DNA of 64,000 nucleotides from CAUZIZ01 sp965219005 (GCA_965219005.1 CBDCMS010000004.1:248001-312000), one strand, 5' to 3'; positions 43,961 through 53,806 are shown, counted from the first letter of the stretch. Notes: a model not told the origin generated them from the letters alone. Numbers and translations: made by a program.

Positions 43961-44020
43961 GGAACAATCGGCTGGAGCGGGCGCGGCACACAGCGCCGCT
44001 GAGCCCTAGCATGGCGTAGG
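43961..44020 (+). other. attC-like site between the two cassette genes
   Basis: GGAACAATCGGCTGGAGCGG opens it and GCGCCGCTGAGCCCTAGCAT with GGCGTAGG closes it. GGCTGGAGCGG pairs with CCGCTGAGCC with a one-base offset. The outer cores look like damaged AACAA / GCGTTAGG (one T missing). It lies between the stop of one small gene and the start of the next. Confidence 0.5.
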
Positions 44021-44028
44021 TCGCGCCG

Positions 44029-44382
44029 ATGAAGATTCGACTCGATCATGTGTCCGCCTCGGAAAGTGGCGACTACTTCCAAGTGCTCTTCGAGTCCGAG
44101 GAAGACGGCGAAGGCGAGTACGTGCTCATGCAACGGCAGTTCGAAGATCCCGATGGTGGGCGCTGTTACATTGAAGCCCACGACGTGGATTACATCGGCC
44201 ACTTCAAGGTGGTGCGTGCCTCGTTGGCCCGGAACCGGTTCTTCCTCGAATTGCAGCGTAAGCAAGCAGCGGTGGTGGAGGTGACATTCAACACGACCGA
44301 CCAGAATTATAACGACGTTTCGAAGGTCATGCGAATCATGATTCCGCACCTTGAAGTCTTGAACGCGCAAGATGCTTGCTAA
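44029..44382 (+). CDS. Uncharacterised 117-residue protein, cassette-type
   Basis: MKIRLDHVSASESGDYFQVL start, beta-rich acidic N-terminal half (FESEEDGEGEYVLMQRQFED), then HFKVVRASLARNRFFLELQR and VVEVTFNTTDQNYNDVSKVM. No signal peptide and no family I recognise; immunity-protein-like and integron-cassette proteins often look like this. Its TAA stop is part of the left core GCTAAC of the following attC-like site, an arrangement common in gene cassettes. A usable SD is not obvious. Confidence 0.7.
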   Translation: MKIRLDHVSASESGDYFQVLFESEEDGEGEYVLMQRQFEDPDGGRCYIEAHDVDYIGHFKVVRASLARNRFFLELQRKQAAVVEVTFNTTDQNYNDVSKVMRIMIPHLEVLNAQDAC

Positions 44383-44435
44383 CCAGCCGGTCAACCTGAC
44401 CCGCTTCGCTCGCAGGTTACCAGCCGCGAGTTAGC
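44378..44435 (+). other. attC-like site overlapping the stop codon
   Basis: Outer cores GCTAAC (44378-44383) and GTTAGC (44430-44435) are perfect complements and fit RYYYAAC/GTTRRRY. Inner arms GGTCAACCTG (44389-44398) and CAGGTTACC (44413-44421) pair with one C left unpaired. The loop is short (14 bases, ACCCGCTTCGCTCG). This is the best-formed of the sites. Confidence 0.65.
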
Positions 44436-44587
44436 TGTACACGACCAACGCCCGCAGGTTCAGCCACATCGACGTATCCCCAAACCGGAAAAGTGAAATC
44501 AATGTCCGATGCCTGAGAAAGGGAAACAGTACGGGGTTAATACGGCATGGCCTGTTTGATTGACCTCAAGTCTCACCTGTGATGGCA

Positions 44588-44704
44588 CAGATCTGACCGT
44601 ACAAACAGCGTCAGAGTAGATCACCCCTGATCGGCCGCTTTCGCCGGCGAAAGCGGCCGTTCGATTTCGATCAAATCGGACGCTGTCTGTAAGATCGGGT
44701 GCCG
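44588..44704. repeat. Complete palindromic element P
   Basis: About 117 bp. Arms of some 58 bp are imperfect inverted repeats meeting at CGCTTTCGCCGGCGAAAGCG, with outer parts AAACAGCGTC / GACGCTGTCT. Single arms occur at 6155, 7159, 13706 (reverse) and 13767. Looks like a miniature inverted-repeat element without genes. The rest of 44436-44997 has no gene. Confidence 0.75.
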
Positions 44705-44997
44705 ACTCTCACACTTTTATTCGACGCCTCCGTCAATCTCTCCGTCCTACTCTCAAAACGCCCGATTTTGGTTCCGAGCATACGTCCTGCTGTCTACCAT
44801 CAACCTGAACCCGTTCTCAACCTCCACCAGGCTACCCTGGTGGAGCCAAACATCATCCATCGACGAGGTAGAATCGGAAAATGCGCGCGCATTGGTTTCG
44901 GAACTGCTCAAGCCCCGACACTAGTAGAGAGAGAATCACTCAGGGACAGTGGATGGACAGCGTGGTCGCACCCGGAGTCGGTCACATTAGACTCAGA

Positions 44998-47900
44998 CTA
45001 GGGTTGTTCATCGAAGCAACCTGATGTGTTTGAGACGAGGTCTCCGTCGTCTCTCTGAAAGAGAGAAAAGGCGTGGAGCGGTATGTCGCATTCATATTGA
45101 ATGTTTCCCTCGAAGGGGGCAGACGGGGGAAGATCGGGGACAACATCAAGCGGGAAAGACTGGATCTGCCTCAAGGGGAGTATGGCCGTAGTCCCCCTTA
45201 GGATCAGAGTACTCTCCGGGCCAGAGTGAATCGACCACTCACAGTTGACGGTTTCTAGTCTGGTGTTGGCTAGAGCCACTGCGGTGTTGAACTCAAGGTT
45301 CCGCTTCAGGGCTACGACGGGCCTTTGACAGGGAGGGGATGGGCCAACTCCAATCAAAGAGACATCCCCAACACCAGAGGTCGAAAGCCGTATTATCTCC
45401 GTCGCGACCACCCCTGGGCCGACTCCAAGTTCAATTTGTCCGACTTCAAGTGCATCGCTGCCCTCGAGTGTGACCGGAGAAGTGGAGTTGGGAGTCAAGA
45501 CGACCCTCTGGGTCTCCTGAATCTCTCCAAGCGAGGACCGGAAAACCGTAGAAACGGGGGTCTCCAGCGGCGCGTTTGCGCCCTGCACGAACGTAATCTC
45601 TGTAGAGTTGCCGACTCCCGCTACGGCAGTGGGAAAGTCGACACTTCTCGGGACAAAGTGCTGCAGTCCTGGATCGCTAATAGTGATATCGCTGACGCTG
45701 ATCGCCGGACCAGCAACAATGATCTCGCTCTCGACAGCCTCTCCCGTAACTCCCAGCGACTTCAGGCAGTCGTCGCTGTTGACCGAGGCAGCAAAGCTCG
45801 CTGCTACAGTAGAGGCGGATTGCCCTGCGATGGTGGAGACATCGATGGGGCAGCCGTTGATGTTGGCGAAAACTGCTCCACCTTGAGCCGTACCCTGGAA
45901 TACCCACTTGGAGGCTTCCACTGCCAAGAAGACGTAAGCCGAGCCGGAAAAAGGCCGTTTATCATCATCGAAGGGGACACCCACGACAGCCGTCACTCCG
46001 TTAATCGCCACCGAGGCGCCAAAACGATCTCCGGCTTCCGCCTCAGAGGCGGTGAATTTCTGGAACTCACCCCAACTGTTCGCTCCTCCCTCGTTGCGCT
46101 CGAACCGGTAGGCCGAGCCGGCGGCGTCATCATCGAAGAGAGCACCCACCAACACGGTATCGCCACTGATCGCCACCGACAATCCGAACAAGTCGTTGTC
46201 GTTTGCGTCCGAAGCGGTGAGCTTCGCGATCTGGCCCCAGTTGTCTGCTCCTCCCTGGTCGCGATCAAACAGATAGACCGCACCGGCATCGGTACCGGCG
46301 TCATCATCCCCGAAAACACCCACCACAACCGTATCATCGCTGATATCAACCGACGCCCCGAACAGGTCGTTCATGGTCGCATCCGAGGCGCTGAGCTTCG
46401 CGATCTGGTCCCAGTTGTCTGCCCCTCCCCGGTTGCGCTCGAACAGGTAGGCGGAGCCGGAAGCGTTCGCGATATCATCGTCCAGTTGAGCACCTGCCAC
46501 TACGGTGTCACCACTGATCGCCACGGATTGCCCGAAACGGTCTCCCGCCGCACCGTCATTGGCATTCAGCCTGCTGACCTGGCCCCAGTTGTCTATCCCT
46601 CCCCGGTTGCGGTCAAAGACGTAGGCCGAGCCGGAATTGGAGCCAGCGGGATCATCGAAGCTTGCCCCCACTACTATGGTATCTTTGCTGATTGCCACCG
46701 AGATCCCGAAACGGTCACCAACGTCCGCGTCCGAAGCGGTCAGCCTCTTGACCAGCCCCCAGTTCTCTGCTCCTCCCTGGTTGTGGTCAAAGACATAGGC
46801 CGTGCCGGAATCGGCTCCGCCGGCATCATTCAGGTGCGCCCCCACGACCACGGTGTCGCCACTGATGGCAACCGAGGTCCCGAAACCCTCATCCGTGGCC
46901 GTGGCGATGAGCTTCGCGATTTGCGCCCAGTCTGCCGACCCTCCCTGGTTGCGGTCAAAGACGTAGGCCGAGCCGGAATTCGATCCGGCGTCATCATCAC
47001 CCGGAGAACCCACAACCACCGTATCTTCGGTGAGTGCCACGGCGTCGCCGAGCTCGTCACCCTGAGCTGCATCCGAGGCAGTGAGTTTTGCCACTTCTTC
47101 GAATACGGCTGGATCGATCGTCAGGGTGGCGGTCTGACGGAATCTTTGCCGAATCGACGACTCGTCTGCGGAAAGCGCCAGCGCCGCCAGGCGCGCCTGT
47201 GCACTGGACTCGTCACTGGTGTCTCCTTCATCGAGGCATCCCGCTGCGTTGGAGACCAGCGCCCCGTCCTGTCGCTGAAACAGAGAGAACGCATGAAGGG
47301 GTATATCGCATTCGTATTGGATATTTCCCTCGAACAGAAAAGGGGAGAGGGCGGGAGGGCCATCGAGAGGGAAAAACTGACTCTGCCCCAGCGGAGGGAG
47401 AGTCGTAGTGCCCTCCTGTCGCAGAGTACCCTCCACGTCAGAGTAAATCGTCCAGCCACAGGTGGCGATTTCCGGTTTCGGATTGGACAAGGCGACTGCG
47501 GTGGTGAACTCAGGGTTCCGTTTCAGCGCCACCACCGGCCTCGCGCAGGAAGGGGACGGGCCAACGCCAATCAAGGAGATGTCTCCAATGTCCGGAGTGG
47601 AAAGCCTTATGATCTCCGTTGCCGACACTTCGGGGCCGACCCGAACTTCAATATGTCCGATCTCGAGGACACCTTCGCCTTCGAACTCTACGGACGCAGT
47701 GGAGTTGGGCATGAGCAGCACCCCGCGGCTGCCCAGGTCCCCACCAAGCGGAGACTTAAAACTCACAGTAGCGAAGGTTTCTAGAAGCATTGAGGAACTT
47801 TGCGTCAAGGTAATCTCTGTGGAATTCCCGCTTCCTGCCACAGCGGTTGGAAATTCATGGACTCGAACCACCTCCTCACAGTCCCACTCAGCGAGGTAGC

Positions 47901-48417
47901 CGTCCATCGATCCACTACCGCTTTTGTCTCCCCAGGTGCCCAGTGGACCGATCCCTGCGGGTCCCCACATTGCTCCGAAGTCTGCGAGGCTGCCCTCATC
48001 ATTCGGCTCGCCCGGCGCCCAGTTGGTGTACACAAAAGGCTCGCCGGTGACCCACTCCCAGTCTTCGGCCGGGAGGCTCATGGGATCGGGTTGATAGAGA
48101 CCCAGCCAGACCCGCTCGATCAACGCCTGGTTGATGATCTCCTTCACAAAGTCGTTCTCTGACTGCGACGTAGTCGTCACGAGATGTCCCCTTCCACAGC
48201 CGTTGAGGACCATGGAGGTTGCCGCTGACCGGGCATCGTTCCACGAAATATCAGGGGCCTCGATGTACTGATAGGTGTGGTCGCTGAAGACCACTTGTGC
48301 GGACAACTGCCTTGGTTGAGGTTGGGACTCACCGCGGGCGTCTTGAGAAACGGATAGAGCCAACCCTGCCGGAAGGACGAACAGCGCGGGAAGAATCAGG
48401 CATTGGTAAAAGAGCAC
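44998..48417 (-). CDS. Secreted C-type-lectin / seven-bladed FG-GAP propeller protein
   Basis: 1139 residues. Signal peptide (LPALFVLPAGLALSVSQDA). A C-type lectin-like domain at about 42-175 has ISWNDARSAATSMVLNG, VWLGLYQ, EPFVYTNWAPGEPND (the EPN sugar motif) and DGYLAEWDC. Then a module FPTAVAGSGNSTEITLTQ to RPVVALKRNPEFTTAVALSN. Seven repeats of about 57 residues follow, of the form KLTASDA-x-GD-FG-SVAIS-DTVVVGA-DDD-SGSAYVFDRN, an integrin-like FG-GAP propeller. A second copy of the module closes the protein (PTAVAGVGNSTEITFVQGAN ... VVALKRNLEFNTAVALANT). Probably a surface or secreted adhesin or glycan binder. Confidence 0.82.
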   Translation of the reverse strand: MLFYQCLILPALFVLPAGLALSVSQDARGESQPQPRQLSAQVVFSDHTYQYIEAPDISWNDARSAATSMVLNGCGRGHLVTTTSQSENDFVKEIINQALIERVWLGLYQPDPMSLPAEDWEWVTGEPFVYTNWAPGEPNDEGSLADFGAMWGPAGIGPLGTWGDKSGSGSMDGYLAEWDCEEVVRVHEFPTAVAGSGNSTEITLTQSSSMLLETFATVSFKSPLGGDLGSRGVLLMPNSTASVEFEGEGVLEIGHIEVRVGPEVSATEIIRLSTPDIGDISLIGVGPSPSCARPVVALKRNPEFTTAVALSNPKPEIATCGWTIYSDVEGTLRQEGTTTLPPLGQSQFFPLDGPPALSPFLFEGNIQYECDIPLHAFSLFQRQDGALVSNAAGCLDEGDTSDESSAQARLAALALSADESSIRQRFRQTATLTIDPAVFEEVAKLTASDAAQGDELGDAVALTEDTVVVGSPGDDDAGSNSGSAYVFDRNQGGSADWAQIAKLIATATDEGFGTSVAISGDTVVVGAHLNDAGGADSGTAYVFDHNQGGAENWGLVKRLTASDADVGDRFGISVAISKDTIVVGASFDDPAGSNSGSAYVFDRNRGGIDNWGQVSRLNANDGAAGDRFGQSVAISGDTVVAGAQLDDDIANASGSAYLFERNRGGADNWDQIAKLSASDATMNDLFGASVDISDDTVVVGVFGDDDAGTDAGAVYLFDRDQGGADNWGQIAKLTASDANDNDLFGLSVAISGDTVLVGALFDDDAAGSAYRFERNEGGANSWGEFQKFTASEAEAGDRFGASVAINGVTAVVGVPFDDDKRPFSGSAYVFLAVEASKWVFQGTAQGGAVFANINGCPIDVSTIAGQSASTVAASFAASVNSDDCLKSLGVTGEAVESEIIVAGPAISVSDITISDPGLQHFVPRSVDFPTAVAGVGNSTEITFVQGANAPLETPVSTVFRSSLGEIQETQRVVLTPNSTSPVTLEGSDALEVGQIELGVGPGVVATEIIRLSTSGVGDVSLIGVGPSPPCQRPVVALKRNLEFNTAVALANTRLETVNCEWSIHSGPESTLILRGTTAILPLRQIQSFPLDVVPDLPPSAPFEGNIQYECDIPLHAFSLFQRDDGDLVSNTSGCFDEQP

Positions 48418-48596
48418 CGTCAGATTAAGCGTCTGCCCGCTCTCATGATGGTTGTGTATCTATACGCCTTCTTCGGTGTCTTCAAAACGCAGCCGAATGC
48501 TGGGATCCCTCGCTGCCCCAGTAAGTCGGCCACCACAATGATGACACTGTCACCCTGAGTTGATCAACTTCGCCTGCAGCCGAAGAACCGTTCTGT

Positions 48597-50195
48597 CTAC
48601 CTGAATCTCAGGGAGTAGAGATCCGCATCCTTCATGACGAAGCGCAGCCGCACCGTTTTGCCTGCCAGGCTCCCCACATCATCGCCCCCTTTCCACGACA
48701 CGATCCGGCTGATCTCATCTCCGATGATCTCGGGGCACTCCTCTAGCGAGAAACCCTTCACGGGTTGCCCTTCCCCGTCCTGGATCTCCACTTTGAGCTC
48801 TCCCGCAGCAGACGTGGAGTAGTTGATCTCCAGCTGGGTCCCCTTGAATTTTAGAGGCTTCGTGACCAGCTGGCCTCCCTCATAGGGTGCACGCAGCGAC
48901 GCAAACCCATCCAGGCGCAGGGTCATCCGCTGGATATGCCAGGACGGATCCGCGTAGTGTCGCACCACGTAGATGGACATCTCATCAGGCCCTGTGGGAA
49001 CGACTCCCTGCAGAGGATAGTTGGTCCGAGTCGTCCAGTTCACGGCACCGGGGCCGGGCCGTACGAACACTTCCATGAAAGTCCGATCGTAGAGGGTTCC
49101 TCCCCGAGAGGTCATGAAGGCCGCATCCGAGGAGTCCTTGATTCGCCAATACGGACCCCAGGGAACGGTGGGCTCCGGCCCGAGACCCAATTTTGTAGCT
49201 GCGTCCACCTCCAGCACTTCTCGACCCTTCATGAATCGAGGCGGGAAGGCCACGTAGATGTGAGGGGCCCGGAAATAGGGGACCGTCTGGTGCTCATACA
49301 GATGCTCGGGTGGAACAATACCCCCGGTGGTGTACTCCATGGGGATGGGGTCGCTCCAGTTCATGAGGTCTCTTGAAGTACTGCGGGCCACCGACCTTTT
49401 TCCAGTCCCATCGTTGGCCGTCATATAGCGGAAGTAGAGCAGGTATCTGTCCTCCGCCTCGGACCAGAAGATAGACTGGATGCCATCGAAACCATTGGGC
49501 AGGGTGGTGGTGAAGACCGGTTTCTCCTGTACCTTCCTGAACTTCACTCCGTCTGCGGAATCGAAGAGATACATGTCCATGTACACCTTACCGTCCAGGG
49601 GATGCTCGTTCTTCCAGTCCTCTCGCTTCCGGGATTGAGTCTGAGTGGCCTTGAATCGCAAATCTCCTGGGACTCCGGGACGGTCATCCACAAAGGGCAC
49701 CAGAAATCCCTTCATCACCACATTGTTTTCCAAGCTGCCCTGACGCTCGACCAGCCCCAGAGTGGGCTTTTCCCAGTGGACTCCATCCTGGCTCCGGGCG
49801 TAGCTGCTGTATTCGATGAAGAACTTCTCGCCTCCGACCATGTCTCTGGCCAGGTAGTAGAGATGGTACGTTTCCCCCTCCTTGAAGACCTTGTACCCGT
49901 AGTTGAAGCGGCCTTCCCAGGGTCGGTCCAGCTTGAGAGCGATACCTCCAGGTCGAGGCTCGTGAAGCATCAGCCGCGCTCCCTCCAAGCGGTCTATCAG
50001 ATAGCGGTCGACAAACAGCTCAAGCCGCGACCCAATGTCCAGGGGCATCCGTGAGCCGGGCTGCTCGGCCAAGGCGTTCTCCGGCGCGGCAGATAGGGCG
50101 ACAGAAGCCAGGCAGGCGAAGATCAGTCCTGTCGCGATTCTCCATCCTCCCTTTTGGGCGTCGGAACCGGTGGGGGTAAGCATCAGTGCCATCAT
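48597..50195 (-). CDS. Secreted glycosidase-like beta-propeller protein
   Basis: 532 residues from ATG 50195, preceded by AAGGGAG; a longer frame to 50237 exists. Signal peptide IATGLIFACLASVALSAAPE. After SRLELFVDRYLIDRLEGARL comes a propeller with family-like motifs HLYYLARDM, YARSQDGVHWEKPTLGLVE, FDGIQSIFWSEAEDRYLLYF and TSRDLMNWSDP, close to the GH32/GH43-type superfamily. The C-terminal sandwich domain (TQLEINYSTSAAGELKVEIQ, DLYSLRF) matches the 7458-9995 protein. Probably binds or cleaves extracellular glycans. It lies between two giant secreted proteins on the same strand. Confidence 0.78.
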   Translation of the reverse strand: MMALMLTPTGSDAQKGGWRIATGLIFACLASVALSAAPENALAEQPGSRMPLDIGSRLELFVDRYLIDRLEGARLMLHEPRPGGIALKLDRPWEGRFNYGYKVFKEGETYHLYYLARDMVGGEKFFIEYSSYARSQDGVHWEKPTLGLVERQGSLENNVVMKGFLVPFVDDRPGVPGDLRFKATQTQSRKREDWKNEHPLDGKVYMDMYLFDSADGVKFRKVQEKPVFTTTLPNGFDGIQSIFWSEAEDRYLLYFRYMTANDGTGKRSVARSTSRDLMNWSDPIPMEYTTGGIVPPEHLYEHQTVPYFRAPHIYVAFPPRFMKGREVLEVDAATKLGLGPEPTVPWGPYWRIKDSSDAAFMTSRGGTLYDRTFMEVFVRPGPGAVNWTTRTNYPLQGVVPTGPDEMSIYVVRHYADPSWHIQRMTLRLDGFASLRAPYEGGQLVTKPLKFKGTQLEINYSTSAAGELKVEIQDGEGQPVKGFSLEECPEIIGDEISRIVSWKGGDDVGSLAGKTVRLRFVMKDADLYSLRFR

Positions 50196-50275
50196 CGGAT
50201 CTCCCTTACAGGCGGTTTTCTGAGGGCTGATTGTCACTTCTGGCGAAGCCCGATTGCTCAGTACGTTCCAGTGTA

Positions 50276-53148
50276 CTAATGTGCCGCGATCAACCCAGTC
50301 ACAGGCAGTGTCGTGAATTGGCCGGTCTGTCCCAACTCCAGAGAGATGGCCGAAACGGGAACGTTGCTCTCGAAAGTGACCGTACCCTGGAAGTCATCCG
50401 TTTGTGCGTCTGGGAACAACTCGTCGATGAACTGAGCTACGCGGACATCCGAAGCAAGATCCCGAGCCGCTGTTCCATTGGCTACGGGATTCCCTTGAAG
50501 GTCTCGCAACGTGATCGCGACATTGGCCGTAGGATTCAGGTTCCCGTTGCGGATAGCGAGTCCTGTGTTGATCCCTCCGGCCGTCCGCTGGACGGGTACG
50601 ATGGCCCGCCGGATGGGCGAAGCCGCCGCCACGCCGGCTACACCGATGCCGGCGATCTGAAAACGAATGACGCCTCCTGCTAGCGTGTCGGAAGTGACCC
50701 GGGCCGATCCCACCACCAGATCTCCGGCGCCGTCCGTCTTCAAGCGTAACGATCCATTCTCCGGCAGGGCGTAGCCGATCATAGCACTCGAGTCGTCGAT
50801 GGGACCCGAAGCACTCAACTTGCCTCGCAGGTCCAGAGGAACTCCGGTGAGGTCGAACAGGGACACCTGTCCCGCAGAGGCTGCTTGCGAAATGAGGACA
50901 ATCTCCGAGGTCAGCCCGTCTCCGTTTCCAAACTGTGCGAAGTTCAGCTCGAAGGGCGCGACCGCTTGTGCGATTGAAGCCTGCACTGCTCCGTTGGTGG
51001 GGACGGCCGTAACCGGTAGCGTTGTGAACTCTCCGGTGTCGCCCAGCTCCAGGGCCAGAGCACTGATGGAGTTTGCACTCTCCAGAGTTACCGTCCCCTG
51101 GAAGCCCTCGGTGTTGGCGCCTGGGAAGATCTCATCGATGAATTGGGAATTGCGGGCGTTGGGCTCCAGGGTCACCGCGGCCTGGCCCGCGGGAACTTCG
51201 CTCCCCAGCAGGTTGCGCAAAGTCATGTTCACCACGGCCTGCTCGACGGAGCTAGTGTTGCGAGCGGCGATCCCAGTGTTGATGGATCCCATCCGCTGCA
51301 CCGGTACGATGGCCTTCTTGAACGGCGTTCCCGAGCCGACTCCGGCCACACCGGTTCCGGCGATCTCGAAACGGATCACGCCTCCGACGGACCCCGTAGC
51401 CTCCACCACCACCGAGCCGGTGCTGAGGTCACCCAGGCCGTCGGTCTCGATCCGAACCGAGCCCAAGGGAGGGATGCTGAACTGGGGCATCACCTTCGTA
51501 ACGTCCACGCCCGTCGTCCCAGAGAGGTTGGTTCGCAGATCCAGAACCGCGCCTCCCGCATCGAAGAGGGTGACCTCGCCGGTGACCGTTTGAGTCGGGT
51601 GAGGATTGGTGAGAACGATCTCAGACTTCAGGCCGCTTCCATTCCCAAATTGAGCGAAATGGAGGACGAAGGGAAAGACGAGCCTCTGGCCAAAGATTTC
51701 AAACTCGTCGTCGACAATCCCGGGCGTGTCCGTGTCGTCCGCTTGCCACGCCACCAGATACTCGTTGTTGGTCGAGTTGTGGCCGACCCTCGGACGGAAA
51801 ATGCGGAGGGACGCACCCCCGTTCCCCCCACGTCGCTGATGCGAAAGTCGTTCCCGATCTCGCCGCCTGCGGCGGCCTCGAGTCGCTGTCCGAAAACCTC
51901 AAACTCTTCGTCGACGATCCCAGGGGTATCGGTGTCGTCTGCTTGCCACACCACCAGATACTCGTTGTTGGTCGCGTTGTAGGTGAGGCCTGGAAAGAAC
52001 GCGTCGAAGTCGGGAAAACCGGTTCCTCCGACATCGCTGATGCGAAAATCATTTACGCCTACTTCGGCACCGGTGGCGGCTGCGAGGCGCTGCCCGAAAA
52101 CCTCCAACTCGCCGTCGACGATCCCCGCCGTATCCGTATCTTCCGCCTGCCAAACCACTAGATACTCGTCGTTGGTCGTGTTGTAGGCGACGGCAGGACG
52201 GGTAGCGGGAAAGGCAGGATTCCCCGTCCCTCCCGCGTCGCTGATACGAAAGTCGTTGGCTCCGATCTCGGCCCCGGTGGCGGCTGCGAGACGCTGCCCG
52301 AAAACCTCCCGCTCGCCGTCGACGATCCCTGCTGTATCCGTATCCTCCGCTTGCCAAACCACCAGGTACTCGTTGTTCGTCGGACTATAGGCGACGACCG
52401 GAAAGCCTACCCGGGTGGACACCGTCCCGGTTCCTCTCACGTCGCTGATGCGAAAATCATTTACCCCTACTTCGTTACCGGTGGCGGCGTCGAGGCATTG
52501 TCCGAAAATCTCCAACTCGCCAGCGACAATCCCTGCCGTATCCGGGTCGTTCGCTAGCCAAACCACCAGATATCCGTTGTTGGTCGGATTGTAGGCGACG
52601 GCCGGTCGGCCCGGGCCGATGAAGCCCCCATCCCCCGTTCCTCCAGCGTCGCTTATGCGAAAGTCATTCACCCCTACTTCGATACCGGTGGCAGCGTCGA
52701 TGCGTTGTCCGAAAATCTCGAACTCGTCGTCGGCGACGCCAGGGGTGTCGGTGTCGTCTGCGTTCCATACCACCAGGTATTCGTTGTTGGACGAGTTGTA
52801 GGCGACGGCCGGAGCGAAAGTTTCAACGGACGCATCCCCCGTTCCCCCTGCGTCGCTGATGCGAAAATCATCCCCGATCCGGGCACCGGTGGCAGCGTTG
52901 ATGCGTCGTCCGAAAACCTCGAACTCGCCGTCGACGATCCCTTCTGTATCCGTATCGTCTGTGTTCCACACCACCAGGTACTCGTTGTCGGACGAGTTGT
53001 AGGCGATAGCCACAAGGACAGCAGCAAAGGCAGGATTTCCCGTTCCTCCCGTGTCGCTGATACGAAAGTCGTTGTCTCCGATCTCCTGGGCGACTGCGCT
53101 GGTGAGAAGGATAGAGAGCAAGCTGGTGTAAATCAGAAGCCGAAGCAT
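50276..53148 (-). pseudogene. Secreted seven-repeat propeller protein with two FAQFG modules, frameshifted
   Basis: Start ATG 53148 after TGGAG, signal peptide MLRLLIYTSLLSILLTSAVA. Seven repeats of about 66 residues: NDFRISDAGGTG, PAVAYNSTNNEYLVVW, ADDTDTPGIVDDEFEIFGQR and LDAATGAEVG. In the seventh repeat the frame breaks (near 51797-51815, by an A4 run); the correct continuation NSTNNEYLVAWQADDTDT lies in another frame to 50276. That part holds two modules, FVLHFAQFGNGSGLKSEIVL and FELNFAQFGNGDGLTSEIVL, each ending GEFTTLPV or GQFTTLPV. The total would be about 955 residues. Probable secreted or cell-surface binding protein. Confidence 0.82.
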
Positions 53149-53205
53149 ACACAACTCCAGGACGAAGGCAGCGATTCTAACGACTGAAGTTGGTTTCGTC
53201 CAGAC

Positions 53206-53236
53206 GTGCAACGGAATTAGTGTGCAACGGAATTAG
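53206..53236. repeat. 15/16-bp tandem duplication
   Basis: GTGCAACGGAATTAG at 53206 and again at 53222, between the divergent propeller and YtoQ genes. Confidence 0.9.
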
Positions 53237-53333
53237 ACGCCTCTGGCCTTAACGCTCTGACCATGCTGCAGACCCTCTGTGGCCAGACACTGTGGGGTAG
53301 AGGTAATATGCGGCAAAATGGGAGAGTAGGAGA

Positions 53334-53801
53334 ATGTCCATGAAATGGAATGTATATCTCTCTGGCGAAATACACAGCGACTGGCGACAGCAACTGATTG
53401 ACGGTGCCAAAGCCCGCGGTTTGCCTGTTATCTTTTCGTCTGCCGTGACAGATCACGAAGCCAGTGACGCGGCGGGCGATCTACTTGGCGCCGAAATCAG
53501 TAATTTCTGGCGGGACCACAAGTCAGCGAAGGTCAATGGGATCCGTACCAAAACGCTCATCGAAAAATGCGATGTTGCTGTCGTACGATTTGGAGACAAG
53601 TACAAACAGTGGAATGCAGCCTTTGACGCCGGGTACTGTTCCGCCATTGGCAAGCCGTATATCACGCTTCACGATGAGAACATCATCCATCCGCTCAAAG
53701 AAGTGGATGCCTCTGCTATGGCCTGGGCGACAACCCCAGCGCAAGTTGTTGAGATACTCAACTATGTGATAACGCGAAATGACAACGGGGGAAGGGGATA
53801 G
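53334..53801 (+). CDS. YtoQ-family protein
   Basis: 155 residues: WNVYLSGEIHSDWRQQLIDG, SSAVTDHEASDAAGDLLGAE, FGDKYKQWNAAFDAGYCSAI and GKPYITLHDENIIHPLKEVD are all hallmarks of the YtoQ family, a nucleoside-2-deoxyribosyltransferase-like fold of unknown function. Start ATG 53334 after a GGAG; ATG 53340 is possible. It is directly followed (5 bp) by a broken oxidoreductase gene. Confidence 0.88.
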   Translation: MSMKWNVYLSGEIHSDWRQQLIDGAKARGLPVIFSSAVTDHEASDAAGDLLGAEISNFWRDHKSAKVNGIRTKTLIEKCDVAVVRFGDKYKQWNAAFDAGYCSAIGKPYITLHDENIIHPLKEVDASAMAWATTPAQVVEILNYVITRNDNGGRG

Positions 53802-53806
53802 GTTGC

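Noticed and set aside
45325..47784. 819-codon plus-strand frame opposite the lectin/FG-GAP gene
   Set aside because: It mirrors the repeat structure of the real gene; no signal peptide or family motif, whereas the minus strand has a signal peptide and domains.
51628..53148. DNA repeats in the propeller gene as a noncoding array
   Set aside because: Periodicity is explained by seven coding repeats in one frame.
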